Notes: a model not told the origin generated them from the letters alone. Shown: positions 1-9,545, counted from the stretch's first letter. The stretch is 64,000 nucleotides of DNA from Isochrysis galbana (GCA_018136815.1 CM030931.1:7796550-7860549), one strand, 5' to 3'. Program-made: numbers and translations.

Positions 1-1
1 T

Positions 2-907
2 GTCCCGGTCTTGTGTGACGCCCTGGCCCTAGGAAAGCATGTGGTTGTGGTCGCAAATTCTTTGCAGACGAACGATGATTGCGAGCGCGCCACGGGAGCA
101 ATGCACCGAATCTGTGGCGCACGAGTGGACATCTGGCTTTTCGGAGCGCCACCTGAGCTCGAGAACGCAGTCGAATCTGAGGGTGGCGGCGGTGCGCAAC
201 ATCACGAGGCCGAGGCGCACCTCGCCTTGGCCATGCAATTTGGTGCCATCGCCACCGATGCCATCCGTGCCGCGCGTGACAGTGGCTGTTGCGATGTGCA
301 TCGGTGGCTGAGGGCGAAGAACTGCAAGATTGCGAGCTCTGCACATGAGCGCGTGCCTGTGCACTTGCGACTCATGCAATTATACAACGCAAGGACTCAC
401 ACGCCTGGACATTTAGAGCGCGACATGGTGGCTATACGTGCATGGTTGAAGAGAGTACGTCTTGAAGCGCACGTGGAGCAAGTCCCTCTCAGTAACGGAT
501 TGGTTGAATGGCCGGAAGCGGGTTTGCATTCGCATAGCGTACCTCGCGAGATGCTCTCCGTATGCGTCCATGCGAGCTCTACGTCCCCTGAGGCTACATC
601 AGATCGCCCCGGCATCATTTGGGGCACCGCTCCGGACCTACGATCCTCGATGGACCATTGGATTCATGATACGCACGTCGTTGGTGCTCTCAATGCAACG
701 TTGCGTGAGCATTCTCGGGGCGCTGCACTCGTAATATTGCCCTTGCCGTTGCCCCAAGACACCTCGCAACAGCAAATTAATATCTCCAGCACTTCTCGAG
801 GCGGAGCAGACGCATTTGCCGACGCGCTTACGTGGCTAACTGAAGGGCTACCACCGACGCTTCTATGTAAATCTAATGGCAGCATCGTCCTCACAACTGA
901 AATCTGA
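2..907 (+). CDS. SLC12-type cation-chloride cotransporter, C-terminal part
   Basis: The frame is open from the window edge to TGA at 905-907, so the 5' part lies outside. The last ~75 residues match the KCC/NKCC C-terminus: an IHD-x-x-VVGALN segment, then an exposed strand (AALVILPLPLPQ) where the family has LVLLNMPGPP, then ALTWLTEGLPPTLL, where the family has the FLE-LTEGL-RVLLVRG motif. Upstream, IRAWLKRVRLEAHVEQVPL corresponds to the cytosolic segment LRISAEVEVVEM. Known role: electroneutral K+/Na+/Cl- symport at a membrane; this piece is the soluble regulatory C-terminal domain. The membrane segments are not in the window. No intron is evident in this exon. KCC versus NKCC cannot be decided here. 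Confidence 0.8.
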   Translation, partial: VPVLCDALALGKHVVVVANSLQTNDDCERATGAMHRICGARVDIWLFGAPPELENAVESEGGGGAQHHEAEAHLALAMQFGAIATDAIRAARDSGCCDVHRWLRAKNCKIASSAHERVPVHLRLMQLYNARTHTPGHLERDMVAIRAWLKRVRLEAHVEQVPLSNGLVEWPEAGLHSHSVPREMLSVCVHASSTSPEATSDRPGIIWGTAPDLRSSMDHWIHDTHVVGALNATLREHSRGAALVILPLPLPQDTSQQQINISSTSRGGADAFADALTWLTEGLPPTLLCKSNGSIVLTTEI

Positions 908-1448
908 ATCTCGTACGTGATAGACAAGCGGCGTAGTTATGATTGCTACACAACATGCTTCTCATATTGCATTACTACCGCTCATGTGATTCTCATTTCG
1001 TGATGTGTGCTTTTGCTAATGATATGGGGTTTTTGATCTGCACAACGGCGTAGGCCTCAATCCTCACTCAACAAGGCTAGCGACAGGCCACCGCTACAAC
1101 GATGATGGCTAGAGCGTTGCAATGGTGCACCACATACAACACACCGAGAGAGCCAAATGAGCTGTATTTTCCCACAAACACCAACGGTGCCATTGCCATC
1201 GCTCGCCCACACGTTGGCTCGCGCAGCTGGCGCCGCTAATTAGGCGCGCCCCCGGCCCCCGGCTCGGAGTCAGCGAGGAGTTTTGGGCATGTGTGGGATG
1301 TGGGGCGAGGAGCGAGGAGGGCATCGGACGGAGGTCGGCAGATGGAAGCAACTCAAAACAGGAGCCAGGTCAGGGATATTAGCAAGTTGAGCAAGAAGAC
1401 GAAGCTCCCGACTGAACAAAAAACCCTTAACAAACTAGCCGCAACCTA

Positions 1449-1500
1449 CTCTTATAAGTGGGGGTCAATGGGGCGCGGCGCGACCGTCACCGCCAGTTCT
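1449..1500 (-). repeat. Repeat family A fragment
   Basis: Contains CTTATAAGTGGGGGTCAATGG, the reverse complement of the family A terminus TTGACCCCCACTTATAAAAG also seen near 4197, 5971, 13527 and 15935 and, in this reverse orientation, near 8110. Confidence 0.7.
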
Positions 1501-1597
1501 GTACTGTCAGAGCCCCAGCGCGTGTGCAAAGAAGGGGGAGGGGCGACAGGGAGGGGTAAAACCCACCATTTTCCTCGGCAATTTTTCGTGGAGGCAG

Positions 1598-1705
1598 GTA
1601 AGCCCCCGGGAGTTTTTTCTTGGGCTTCGGAGAACGGTCAAAAAATGCAGACCCCCCCACATGCTTCGGAGAACGGTCATCATTGTTTGACCGCCCTAGG
1701 AATGG
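1598..1705 (+). repeat. Repeat family C copy
   Basis: Shares a CCCGGGAGTTTTTT start, a GGTCAAAAAATGCAG core and a TTTGACCGCCCTA end with 38776-38866, and in reverse with about 52949-53030. About 100 bp, no coding capacity. Confidence 0.7.
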
Positions 1706-1766
1706 GTTAGGAGGGCATTCCGCCCCTGGCATGCCATAAGCCATAAGCCATAAATATGTAAGTAAG

Positions 1767-1885
1767 GCGATGCCAGGAGGATGTGTGGTTCCGTGCCCAC
1801 AGTAGGGGTAGGGGGGGAGTGGAGAGGGGGGGGGGGTCGTGCCCCTCCATGGCCATGGATGAACCAGGCATAAAAAATCTTGAAG
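1767..1885 (+). repeat. Family B fragment (right-end part)
   Basis: GCCAGGAGGAT...GGGGGAGTGGAGAG...CCATGG...AACCAGGCATAAA matches the right-hand end of the full copies at 31952-32712 and 42423-43204. The left part of the element is missing. Confidence 0.6.
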
Positions 1886-2336
1886 GTATCTACTACGCTG
1901 CTAGCTGCTATGTGCACTACCTTTCGCTGGGATCCCCGCTTGACATCGCCCTTGCCCCACCCCCACTCTCCTTTCCGCTGCCCCCCTCGTTTCTTTTTCT
2001 TCGGTTTCGGGGGGTCGACCTATGTGCGCTACTTTGGGTCTGGCGTCGGGAGAGGGAGGGGGGGGGCGGGCCTCTTGGCGCATGATCGAGCGGCGGCGCG
2101 TTCTAGGGCACCTTGTTGTGGGTGCTGTGGGGGCCCAGCCAGACGACAGACGACGGCTTTCCCCATGGCCCCATGGGTTGTACTTTTGTGGGGCGGCGCG
2201 TCGCCCCGCTCGCCCAGGGGTTATCCCTAGTCGCTCATGTGGTTTTCGCTTTCGCTTTCGTGTTTGATTATATGTTCTATCCCTAGTCTTTGTGCTATAG
2301 CTATTAGTTTGGGGCTCGGTGCTAGTTCGTCGTTGT

Positions 2337-2440
2337 CTATACTGTCTCGAAAAGAGGGTGGAAGTCATTGACGTCGATGCGTTTCTTTGGTTGCCGGCCC
2401 ATGGATGAACCAAGCATAAACTTAGTTGATATTTTCATAT
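2337..2440 (-). repeat. LINE 3'-tail fragment joined to a family B end
   Basis: The reverse strand encodes GRQPKKRIDVNDFHPLFETV, the C-terminal peptide of the LINE at 13542-15934 (GRQPKKRIDMNDLRPVFNR there). Immediately beside it (about 2398-2435) lies the family B end with AAGCATAAACTTAGTTG. The join reads like a chimeric retrocopy. Confidence 0.6.
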
Positions 2441-2594
2441 ATAGTATGAAGAGACTAAGATCGGCAACTGGATGCGCGCTACGTTTCGCTCTCAATATGG
2501 CGTAAGCAAGCACGGGCGAGCAAAAGGACACTTAACATCAAGCACGAAATCTAGGGAAAGGGTATGAAACACGCAAGATAACAATCGAGCCGCG

Positions 2595-3863
2595 CTAGCT
2601 TCCGCGTGGAAAGAAGGAGCCACCAAATATGACATGCCAGTCACTGTCGCCTAGCAGCCAGTGGAACCACCCTGCTGGAATGTAGAGAGCTAGCACTGCG
2701 CCGTCGTCATGCATGTCAAGGCAAGGATAATCGCCTCCACTGGCACGCGACTTGTGGTTGTCGTCATGCACTCTTGGCTGCCCATGCACGTCCTCGGCGA
2801 TGTCTATGTTGCTTGCATGCATGGAAAAGAAGTAGCCGCCGACGAGTGCAATACGGCGAAGAAGATCTGCAGGGGGGCTCTTTGGAAAGGTGTCATCGTC
2901 TCCAAACCACGCGCACTCGCCTGCCCCATGCTTCATGTTCAGGGTTGACTCGCATGCGCCGTCCTGCCTTCGTGCGGCCTCATGAGCTTCTTCTGGACTC
3001 TGTTTCGTGCTGCAACGTGCTGTTTCGTGCCCGTAAGCGTTCAAGACTGCCGATTCGGCGCACGATGGCGGGAGGAGCATCACATGTTTCACCCCCTTTG
3101 CAAGGCTCAAGCAGGTGCATACACACCTCCGATGAGGGCCATGCACGTCTCTGTGGATCCCGATTCCGGTCCTGCCGGAGCCCACAATCACTTGATCATA
3201 TAGTGGCACGCTCATTGGTCCGGGACCCAAGCCTCGTGCGCCTTGAGCCGCCTTTGGCCACCACCTTGGATGCTGCATGTCTTGGCACACAAAGGTACAC
3301 CAGTAGCGCTCCCCAGCAGCTTGCGCAGCGAGCAGAGTACGGCGCGCCTCCGCCCAGCTGCAGACGCCGGTTCCGCGCTCCGCAACGTCGACTTTCGGAA
3401 ATTCATGCCGTTGCCCACTAAAGTACGCGGCCAAGCATTCCTCAAGTGAGGAGGGTACTGTGGGTATCGCACCTGTCTGCTGCGTGAGGAACGGAGTGTC
3501 GAGCTGCGGGCATTCCTTTGCTGGATTGCGCAAGAGCGGCGGGGGCAGCCAGCCCCGGACAGGTAGCGAGGCGGCGTCGAGCTTACATCGCGCCTCTGCG
3601 TACCGTTCGCACGCCATCGCCGCCTGCTCGGCCGCCTCCCCGATGCAGAGCGCCGCAAGCAGCTCACACACCTCTGCCGAGCGCTCAGCTGGCGATGCCG
3701 GTGGTGCGGGCTCGTGGGCGGGCGCCGCAAGCGAGGCAAGGGCGCGCTTGTGCGTGATGGAGCGTAAGTGCTGGCTCACTGCCTTGTCCGACCCGCCGAT
3801 AGGCCCACAGAGCGAGCAGCGCCGAGTGGAGCCCTCGCGCACAATCCACTCGGACGGCGCCAT
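2595..3863 (-). CDS. JmjC/cupin-8-like protein with N-terminal matrin-type zinc finger
   Basis: 422 residues. An N-terminal C-x2-C-x12-H-x5-H finger (C16, C19, H32, H38) has the matrin/U1 spacing seen in RNA- or DNA-binding fingers. The C-terminal half carries a JmjC/cupin pattern: a GSGRTGIGIHRD strand with the H-x-D metal pair (H237, D239) and near the end IPAGWFHWLL, giving the distal His (H401). Family knowledge: Fe(II)/2-oxoglutarate oxygenases of this kind hydroxylate or demethylate proteins; the substrate here is unknown. A His/Asp-rich insert (about 270-375) separates the halves. The ATG at 3863 sits just inside a long G tract on the + strand (3866-3893), as at other starts in the window. 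No intron needed. Confidence 0.75.
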   Translation of the reverse strand: MAPSEWIVREGSTRRCSLCGPIGGSDKAVSQHLRSITHKRALASLAAPAHEPAPPASPAERSAEVCELLAALCIGEAAEQAAMACERYAEARCKLDAASLPVRGWLPPPLLRNPAKECPQLDTPFLTQQTGAIPTVPSSLEECLAAYFSGQRHEFPKVDVAERGTGVCSWAEARRTLLAAQAAGERYWCTFVCQDMQHPRWWPKAAQGARGLGPGPMSVPLYDQVIVGSGRTGIGIHRDVHGPHRRCVCTCLSLAKGVKHVMLLPPSCAESAVLNAYGHETARCSTKQSPEEAHEAARRQDGACESTLNMKHGAGECAWFGDDDTFPKSPPADLLRRIALVGGYFFSMHASNIDIAEDVHGQPRVHDDNHKSRASGGDYPCLDMHDDGAVLALYIPAGWFHWLLGDSDWHVIFGGSFFPRGS

Positions 3864-4330
3864 GGAGGGGGGGGGGGAGGGGGGGAGGGGGGCGAGTTTT
3901 CTTCTTCACTTTCGCGCCTCTTTCCCCTTTCCTATTTCCTTCTGCCCTCGCTGGCCTTGGGTGCCCGCCACAGTCCCCTGTCTACCTGGGCCTTGTGACC
4001 AGGAAGGGCGGGGGGGAAGGTCAGTGCGAGTGCGGGCCCATGCGGCCCAGGGAGTGCGAGTCCTGACTCGCGCCCACTGGGGGCCTGGGTCAGGATGTTG
4101 GATGCTCAGCCCATGCCAGGAGGCAGGCATGAGAGTGACTGACGGGACCCCCCGGAGGGGGGTTAGTGCCCGGTGAAGGGGGCGCAGAGCGCCCCCATTG
4201 ACCCCCACTTATAAAAGTAGGTTGCGACCCGCGCCCACTAGCGGCTAGGGGTCTGGGTCAGAATGATGAGTCCGCCCAACCCAAGGCAGGGGCTGAGGTT
4301 GGTTGTACGGGCCCACCCAGAGGGTGTCCG
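3864..4330. other. Upstream region of the JmjC gene, G-tract and repeat A
   Basis: 3866-3893 is almost pure G on the + strand, a C tract in the sense of the JmjC gene and probably promoter or 5' leader. From about 4187 a family A copy follows. Nothing else recognised. Confidence 0.5.
4187..4330 (+). repeat. Repeat family A copy
   Basis: Has TTGACCCCCACTTATAAAAG followed by a GC-rich body with the GGGGTCTGGGTCAGAATGAT and GGCAGGGGCTGAGGTTG segments found inverted at 8110-8290. Non-coding and dispersed. Confidence 0.7.
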
Positions 4331-4662
4331 AGAGGCTGCAACCTCAGGTTTGGTTGTTTTTTTACGAATGCCCCGTGAAATGTATATAGAAATTAGAACT
4401 CCCCCCCTCCTCGCCCTTTGCCCTACCCCCTTCTGTACCCCGCCCCCCCCTTGTTTCTCCTCTCGCGCCAATGTCCCTCCTCCGTCCAGTGGACAGTGCA
4501 TCGGAGCCCGAGGCGGAGTGCGCACACTTGAGCTCGCACGCATGCACCAGGGTCCCTGGTGCCCACTGAGCGCCATGGGATGCCTGCACATGCGCACACC
4601 TCCTACCACCCTGGCAGAAACCCAGCGCTGCTGCTCGCGCAAGTTTGCGACAATGCATGATC

Positions 4663-5148
4663 TCAGGGCACCTCGACTGCAACCCCACTTCTACCTTTCG
4701 TGTCAGGATCTGGAATAACAATGCCCATATGACAACGAAGAGCTTCATTGGCTAATCCGCTCCATCCGCGATGTTTGTTTAGTTCAGTTCTAGGACCGAG
4801 TTTGCAAAAAATTGCAGTTCGAAGCCCTGGAATGATTCTGATTAATTCAATTGTCTTTGGAAATGTTGTCGAGTACTCTGCGTTCCAAACTCCAAAGCCA
4901 TAGAGTGGAACTACCTTCCAATCATGACCCTCTTCTTTTGTGTAAAGATATTCTTCTGGCCAATCATAAATTTTGTACTCACTGCCAATAAACTCTCTTT
5001 CAATGAGTTCAAAGTTGTTTGCGAGCATCTCAAGATGCGGAAAGACTTTGTAGGGGTTCTGGTAAAACCGCTGACGACATCCAAAGTAATGCTTCACGCA
5101 ATGCTTCCCGCCTAGAAATAGCGTAGATAACATTACAATGATAAACAT
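4663..5148 (-). pseudogene. Aspartyl/asparaginyl beta-hydroxylase fragment in AT-rich DNA
   Basis: From the methionine at 5148: a short hydrophobic N-terminal anchor, then FPHLEMLANNFELIEREF, FPKTIELIRIIPGLRTAIF, KLGPRTELNKHRGWSG and LRCHMGIVIPD, the order of segments in the Asp/Asn beta-hydroxylase family (PF05118), including the HRGW metal-binding histidine. Members hydroxylate Asp/Asn in protein domains and also occur in large DNA viruses. The piece looks like a fragment rather than a whole gene, and base composition is clearly more AT-rich than the flanks. It may be a fossil of viral or other foreign origin; that origin is inference. It lies between repeat ends (about 4331 and 5345) resembling inverted termini. 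Confidence 0.6.
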
Positions 5149-5210
5149 GAAGATGACTTCTTTATTATTTGAAATTAATCCGCGCGGCCGACTCCCTCGT
5201 CCCGTGACAA

Positions 5211-5345
5211 GCAGCGACCCGTCTGCAACAATTGGACCCATAGGTGTTTGCATATAGGGACACATTTTTGGGGGGGTAAATTGTATAAGGTGTAGAAAAA
5301 GGCATTGCAGGGGGCTAAAAAAAGGGAACCTCAAGTTGCATCCAA
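5211..5345 (+). repeat. Duplicated AT-rich repeat, copy 1
   Basis: The run from CGTGACAAGC through TTGGACCCATAGGTGTTTGC to GGGAACCTCAAGTTGCATCC recurs at 5820-5930 with small gaps. Its right end resembles, inverted, the GGCTGCAACCTCAGG segment near 4333 and the ends of the 12391-12482 element. Confidence 0.75.
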
Positions 5346-5820
5346 TAAAAGAATACAGCGGAATGGCTATTGAGTTACCCTATATGTCCCACACCTCCTC
5401 TTCTAAATTAGCCGATGATGATTTTAGATTACATGCAAGGCTCTTAATGTTTTGAATATCAATCAACATATCATCGATGGCACTTTCATCCATTTTATTG
5501 TGGTGTGAAATGTATTTCTGGAGAATAAGACCTAGCTTACTAGCGATACCAACTCGAAGACCTTGTCGTGAGATTTGTCATCAGGAGTCATCCTTAGTAT
5601 ATGTCTACGAAAATAATTGGCTCCTCAGGCCCATAGCCTTCACCGACTTGAGATGGGGCCTTTTGGTGAAACTCCACGCGGAAAGGTGTCAGATTAGTGC
5701 GCGGTTTTGGAAGGGAGTGCGCGGTTTCCTTAGGTTTGGGTGTTTTTTTACAAATGCCCCGTGGATATAAAAATTTCAGCCCCCCCCTACCCCCCCCCCT
5801 ACCCCCCCCCTACACCCCCC
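5346..5820. other. AT-rich segment without a clear gene
   Basis: Low-GC DNA unlike its surroundings. A short reverse-strand open stretch (about 5385-5560) reads as plausible protein with a run DMLIDIQNIKSLACN, but I cannot assign it and it lacks a full gene around it. It belongs to the same island as the hydroxylase fragment. At 5780-5820 there is a C-rich tract. Confidence 0.4.
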
Positions 5821-5930
5821 GTGACAAGCTTGGACCCATAGGTGTTTGCATATAGGGACACATTTTGGGGGGGGGTAACTTGTATAGCAATGCAGGGGGC
5901 TAAAAAAAGGGAACCTCAAGTTGCATCCTC
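5821..5930 (+). repeat. Duplicated AT-rich repeat, copy 2
   Basis: Second copy of the 5211-5345 sequence, sharing GGACCCATAGGTGTTTGCAT, the G tract and GGGAACCTCAAGTTGCATCC. Confidence 0.75.
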
Positions 5931-5935
5931 TCGCG

Positions 5936-5992
5936 TCCGCGATGGAGTGAGGGGGGCGCGAGGCCCCCGTTGACCCCCACTTATAAAAGCAG
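5936..5992 (+). repeat. Repeat family A terminus
   Basis: GATGGAGTGAGGGGGGCGCG then AGGCCCCCGTTGACCCCCAC and TTATAAAAG, matching 13480-13541 and the inverted copy at 8110-8175. Confidence 0.7.
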
Positions 5993-6124
5993 GACATCAC
6001 ATGTAGTAGTATCAAAAATAATGGCATGGAAAATGAACACAGTCACGAATCTATAAGCACACCGCGGAACAAGGCTGCCGCTAGCGATCGTGGTGTAGGA
6101 GAGCACTATTGCCCGAAAGAGCCA

Positions 6125-7828
6125 CTATCGCGAATGGGCTCCATCGATGGAAGTGCATGGCATCGTGGCACCGCGGGCGAAGCGCGGCATTCCGAGCGGC
6201 GCTGACTGAGTAGTGCCCACTGCCCCACGTCCGCCAGAGTTGGCAGACCCCGACGAGCTTGTCGAGGCAAACGAACTGTAACTGCTTGTGGAGGAAATCG
6301 CACCCTCAGTCTTTGGTGAGCGGCGCTGGATTGACCCACCGCGGGGGTCATCGAGCGCACATAATAGTGTGGCGAGGTGCTTAGCGAGAGGCGTTAATAC
6401 CTCCTTCCTTCCGCCCTTGCCGATGTAGTCAAGGCCGGAGACCAGGGCCTGAGAATGACTGCTGTGGCCCAGCCGAAGTTCTGTATCCAACTGATTTGTG
6501 CTAAACGGCGAGCGAGACTCCATCCCACGCGACACGCGGCCGAGAGCTGCCGAGGCGCGCTTCATCGCCGTGGTCACCTCGGGAATTTGAGAGAGTGGAT
6601 ATCCTAGGGGGTCGGCCCGGTGCCATAGGTTGAAGCGGCCGCCGAGTGAGAGCAGCGAGTGGGGAAGTGGGAAGGGTGGAATGTGCGGAGCATAGGGCGC
6701 CGCGGCAGCCATCACCTCCCAAGGTGGTGTGCTCTTGTCGGCAGCACGCGAGGCAAGCCAAAAGGGCAGAGGCGAGCCGATCGTCCAGAAGGAAACGAGC
6801 GTCTCCGAACGTGCAAGAGGAGATGAACAGCAGCCGGCGATCAGGTTGCCGCCACTCGTCATGTCCGGGGAGGCGCAGCCCGCACCATTTGTCCGAGCAC
6901 AGCTGCAGTGTTGGCCAATGTGCTGCTCGAGGCCAGTGCCCTCTGCCCGAGGTGGGAAAACCGGTGATGAGCGGCAACATGGCGACTGTTCTCTTTCTGC
7001 CAGCTTACCCGCTCCAAGCCCAGCCCGCGAACCAGCCTGGAGAGCACAAAGGTGAGTTTCTGCAACCAGCGCACCACATCCATGCCCGACAACAACTAGA
7101 GGCGCATTGGGTCCAGTTTGATCCGCAAGCGCTGCGAGCGCCTGGGCGACGGCACGGTGCGCGCGACTGGAGGGCGCTTGGTTTACGCCAGCGTAAGAGG
7201 AGACGAACGCAAGCGTGCGCGAGAACTCCGAACGCGTCGGATCGGAGTGGATGGCCGTCTCTGCGGTTGTTCCGTGGTGTGTGCACATTTTGTGGTCTGC
7301 AACTGCGGCTACTGCGGTTGGCGAGGTGGAGGCGGCGGGGAGGGCGGGGGCGGAGGGGGCTGTGGAAGCGGCGGCACCACCTTCGGCGGCGATGGAGGCA
7401 CTGTCCCCTTCCTTCATTACCGCATTCGACGACATGTCCGCATGGTCATCCCTCCCGTTAAGCTTGCAGGCGGCCACCGCGTCACGCACCGCCGACCACG
7501 CGGGCTCCCAGTGAGCCGTACGCACGACGAGGCGCGAGAGGGCGCGGGCAGCGTAATCTCTGGACGTTTCCCTCGCAACGGCAGTGCTCACCATCTCGCG
7601 CAGCCGGCGGAGCAGCGCCATCTCTGCCTCAAGTGTCACGTCGCTCGATGAGGAGAGAACGAGCAGCAGAGCCAGACTGCCTTGGGCCGGCCTCTCAGGC
7701 TCTGGGCTGGCACCTTGCGAGCTGGAGGGAGTCCCGTGTGACGAAGGCTGTTGCGACGAGGTGCGCCCCGACGACTCTCGCTCGGCCGACGTCAGCGCCG
7801 AATCGCTCTGGACGAGGGGCTCCGCCAT
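6125..7828 (-). CDS. Alpha/beta-hydrolase-like (DUF676/lipase-like) protein lacking the catalytic serine
   Basis: The frame is open to 8143; I choose the ATG at 7828 (gggATGG context, followed by MAEPLVQ), with 7900 the alternative. The fold is suggested by APLVVVGHGCGALVAETH (nucleophile elbow, about residue 247), FWTIGSPLPFWL, NLWHRADPLGYPL (acidic residue region) and HSSHSQALVSGLDYIG (late His region). In active relatives the elbow is G-x-S-x-G; here it is GHGCG, with Gly at the nucleophile position and Cys next to it. It may be a pseudo-enzyme. A 66-bp in-frame intron is possible at 6943-7008 (GTAAGC donor, GGGCAG acceptor), which would remove 22 residues. Ser/Ala-rich tails flank the core. 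Confidence 0.65.
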   Translation of the reverse strand: MAEPLVQSDSALTSAERESSGRTSSQQPSSHGTPSSSQGASPEPERPAQGSLALLLVLSSSSDVTLEAEMALLRRLREMVSTAVARETSRDYAARALSRLVVRTAHWEPAWSAVRDAVAACKLNGRDDHADMSSNAVMKEGDSASIAAEGGAAASTAPSAPALPAASTSPTAVAAVADHKMCTHHGTTAETAIHSDPTRSEFSRTLAFVSSYAGVNQAPSSRAHRAVAQALAALADQTGPNAPLVVVGHGCGALVAETHLCALQAGSRAGLGAGKLAEREQSPCCRSSPVFPPRAEGTGLEQHIGQHCSCARTNGAGCASPDMTSGGNLIAGCCSSPLARSETLVSFWTIGSPLPFWLASRAADKSTPPWEVMAAAAPYAPHIPPFPLPHSLLSLGGRFNLWHRADPLGYPLSQIPEVTTAMKRASAALGRVSRGMESRSPFSTNQLDTELRLGHSSHSQALVSGLDYIGKGGRKEVLTPLAKHLATLLCALDDPRGGSIQRRSPKTEGAISSTSSYSSFASTSSSGSANSGGRGAVGTTQSAPLGMPRFARGATMPCTSIDGAHSR

Positions 7829-8099
7829 CCCCCACCACGCTGCGCACCAGCCGTCGGCAGGTTTACTAGAGCTATGTACTCCGTAGGAAATTCCTAGCAT
7901 CCCTGTCCTTCCCCTTGGTGATTTTTGACCATAGCTGTTTGGGGGCCCACCAAAGGCACTCAGCCATGGCCATGGAGGGTGGCCCGGCTGCAAGCACACC
8001 AACAGCTTCAGTTGCGCACCTTCACAGCCGGGACGACGGGCGGCCCATGGGCCTCGTCGGGCTGCTATCCTAATTTTATACTTTATTCTTGTCATTGTC

Positions 8100-8290
8100 A
8101 TTGTGTACTTCCAGGGCAACCTACTTTTATAAGCGGGAGTCAATGGGGCAATGGGGGCCTCGCGCCCCCCTCATTCCATCGCGAACACCCCCCGGGGTGG
8201 GCCCGTACATTCAACCCCAGCCCCTGCCCTCTAGCAGGGGCTGGGCACTCATCAATCTAGCCCAGACCCCTCGTGGCTCGTGAGCGCAGG
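8100..8290 (-). repeat. Repeat family A, long inverted copy
   Basis: Reverse-orientation copy starting CCTACTTTTATAAGCGGGAG and running through GGGCCTCGCGCCCCCC to AGCCCAGACCCCT. It contains an internal palindrome, CAGCCCCTGCC...GGCAGGGGCTG-like, near 8216-8245. Confidence 0.7.
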
Positions 8291-9059
8291 CTGCGAGCTG
8301 CACTCCCACGCCCACACCCGCGCTGGGCCTGCCCTCGAGCTGACTCCCCCCTGTCCCTGGTCGCCAGGTCGCCAGGCATACAGGGGACTTAAGGCGGCTC
8401 CCACGGCCAGCGAGACGAGCGTGGGAGAGGCAGGGGGGCCAAGGGCCAAGTCGCCGGGCGCTGAGGCGCTGAGCCCCAGCCTCCACTGCCCCCTAGCTTA
8501 CCTTGTACCTTGTTGCTTGATGGCCCTCTGGGAGCCCGGCGACCGCCATCCATCGCTCGAGGCGCGTGCCCTTCGCATTCTTATGATGAGCAGAGAAGCG
8601 TGAGGCGCGCACCTGGACCGCCCTGCGCCCTCCGCCCCCTCTTGCCATCTCCATCTCCGAATCTTGTCTGCGAGATACTGACGAGCTCGAGGGTCGAAGG
8701 AGCAGATACGGCGAGGTCTCTCCACCCCCCCCTCCCCTTTCGGGTGCTCGCGATGGAATCCGTCCCAAAGCGGATCAGCGGACAGCGGATCAAAGCCCCG
8801 TTCCTATTGAAGGCTGGCTTCTTTTCTTCTTCCCCCCGTGGGAAGAAGGGGAAGGCTTGGCGCCAAAAGCTGCGCTCCCGCCTTCCCCTGGTGGAAGCCG
8901 CCTGCTGTTGGACGCCGTGAGGACAAGCGTGTGCTCGGTCACGGCGCGCGCGCGGGACGCGCGGGACGGGGGAGGGGGGGTCCTGAAGAGAAGAGAAATG
9001 GGCCTTGAAGAGATGAGAGTGGTCTGAGGGGGATACGCGAGAGCGCGCGCGGCTGGGGC

Positions 9060-9150
9060 TGGCCTCTCTCCTCTTCTCTCTCTCTCTCTCTATCTCCCTT
9101 TCTCTCCCCCTCCCTCTCTCCCTCTCTCTCTCCCTCTGTCTCTTTTATAG
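9060..9150. repeat. CT-rich simple repeat
   Basis: Nearly uninterrupted C/T on the + strand with CTCTCTCTCTCT runs. Confidence 0.9.
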
Positions 9151-9409
9151 GCCCCACAAGGAGAAGAAGAAGGGGGAGGGGGGGGGGTTCCACGCGTCAC
9201 ATCGTCTTCTGGTGGGTGGGGTGGGGGGGAGGGGGAGGGGGAGGGGGGGGGGGTGGCTACAGGAGTGTGGATCTTCCCTCTTTCTCGATGGGGAAACGAG
9301 GAGAGAGAGGGAGGGAGGGAGGGAGGGAGAGGGGGGGGGGGGGGGGGGGAAGTTCTGGGCGGCGGCGGCGGCGGCGGCGGACGGCCGCAGGAAGCGCCGA
9401 CTTCCTCCC

Positions 9410-9545
9410 GCCTTCCTCTCTCTCTCTCTCTCTCTCGCTCCCTCTCTCTCTCTCTCTCTCGCCCCCCCCTTCTCTCTCCCTCCTCTTCTCTTCTCTTCCT
9501 CTCTCCCCCTCTCTCTCCCTCTCCCCCCCCCTCTCTCTCCTCAAC
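9410..9545. repeat. CT-rich simple repeat
   Basis: About 135 bp of almost pure pyrimidine upstream of the 9968 start. Confidence 0.9.

Larger units (their letters stand above)
908..2594. other. Intergenic stretch with transposon fragments
   Basis: No convincing gene. It holds pieces of four dispersed repeats listed separately (families A, C, B and a LINE tail), plus G/C-rich low-complexity DNA near 1800-2080. It separates the convergent cotransporter and JmjC genes, so both 3' ends should lie here. Confidence 0.6.
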
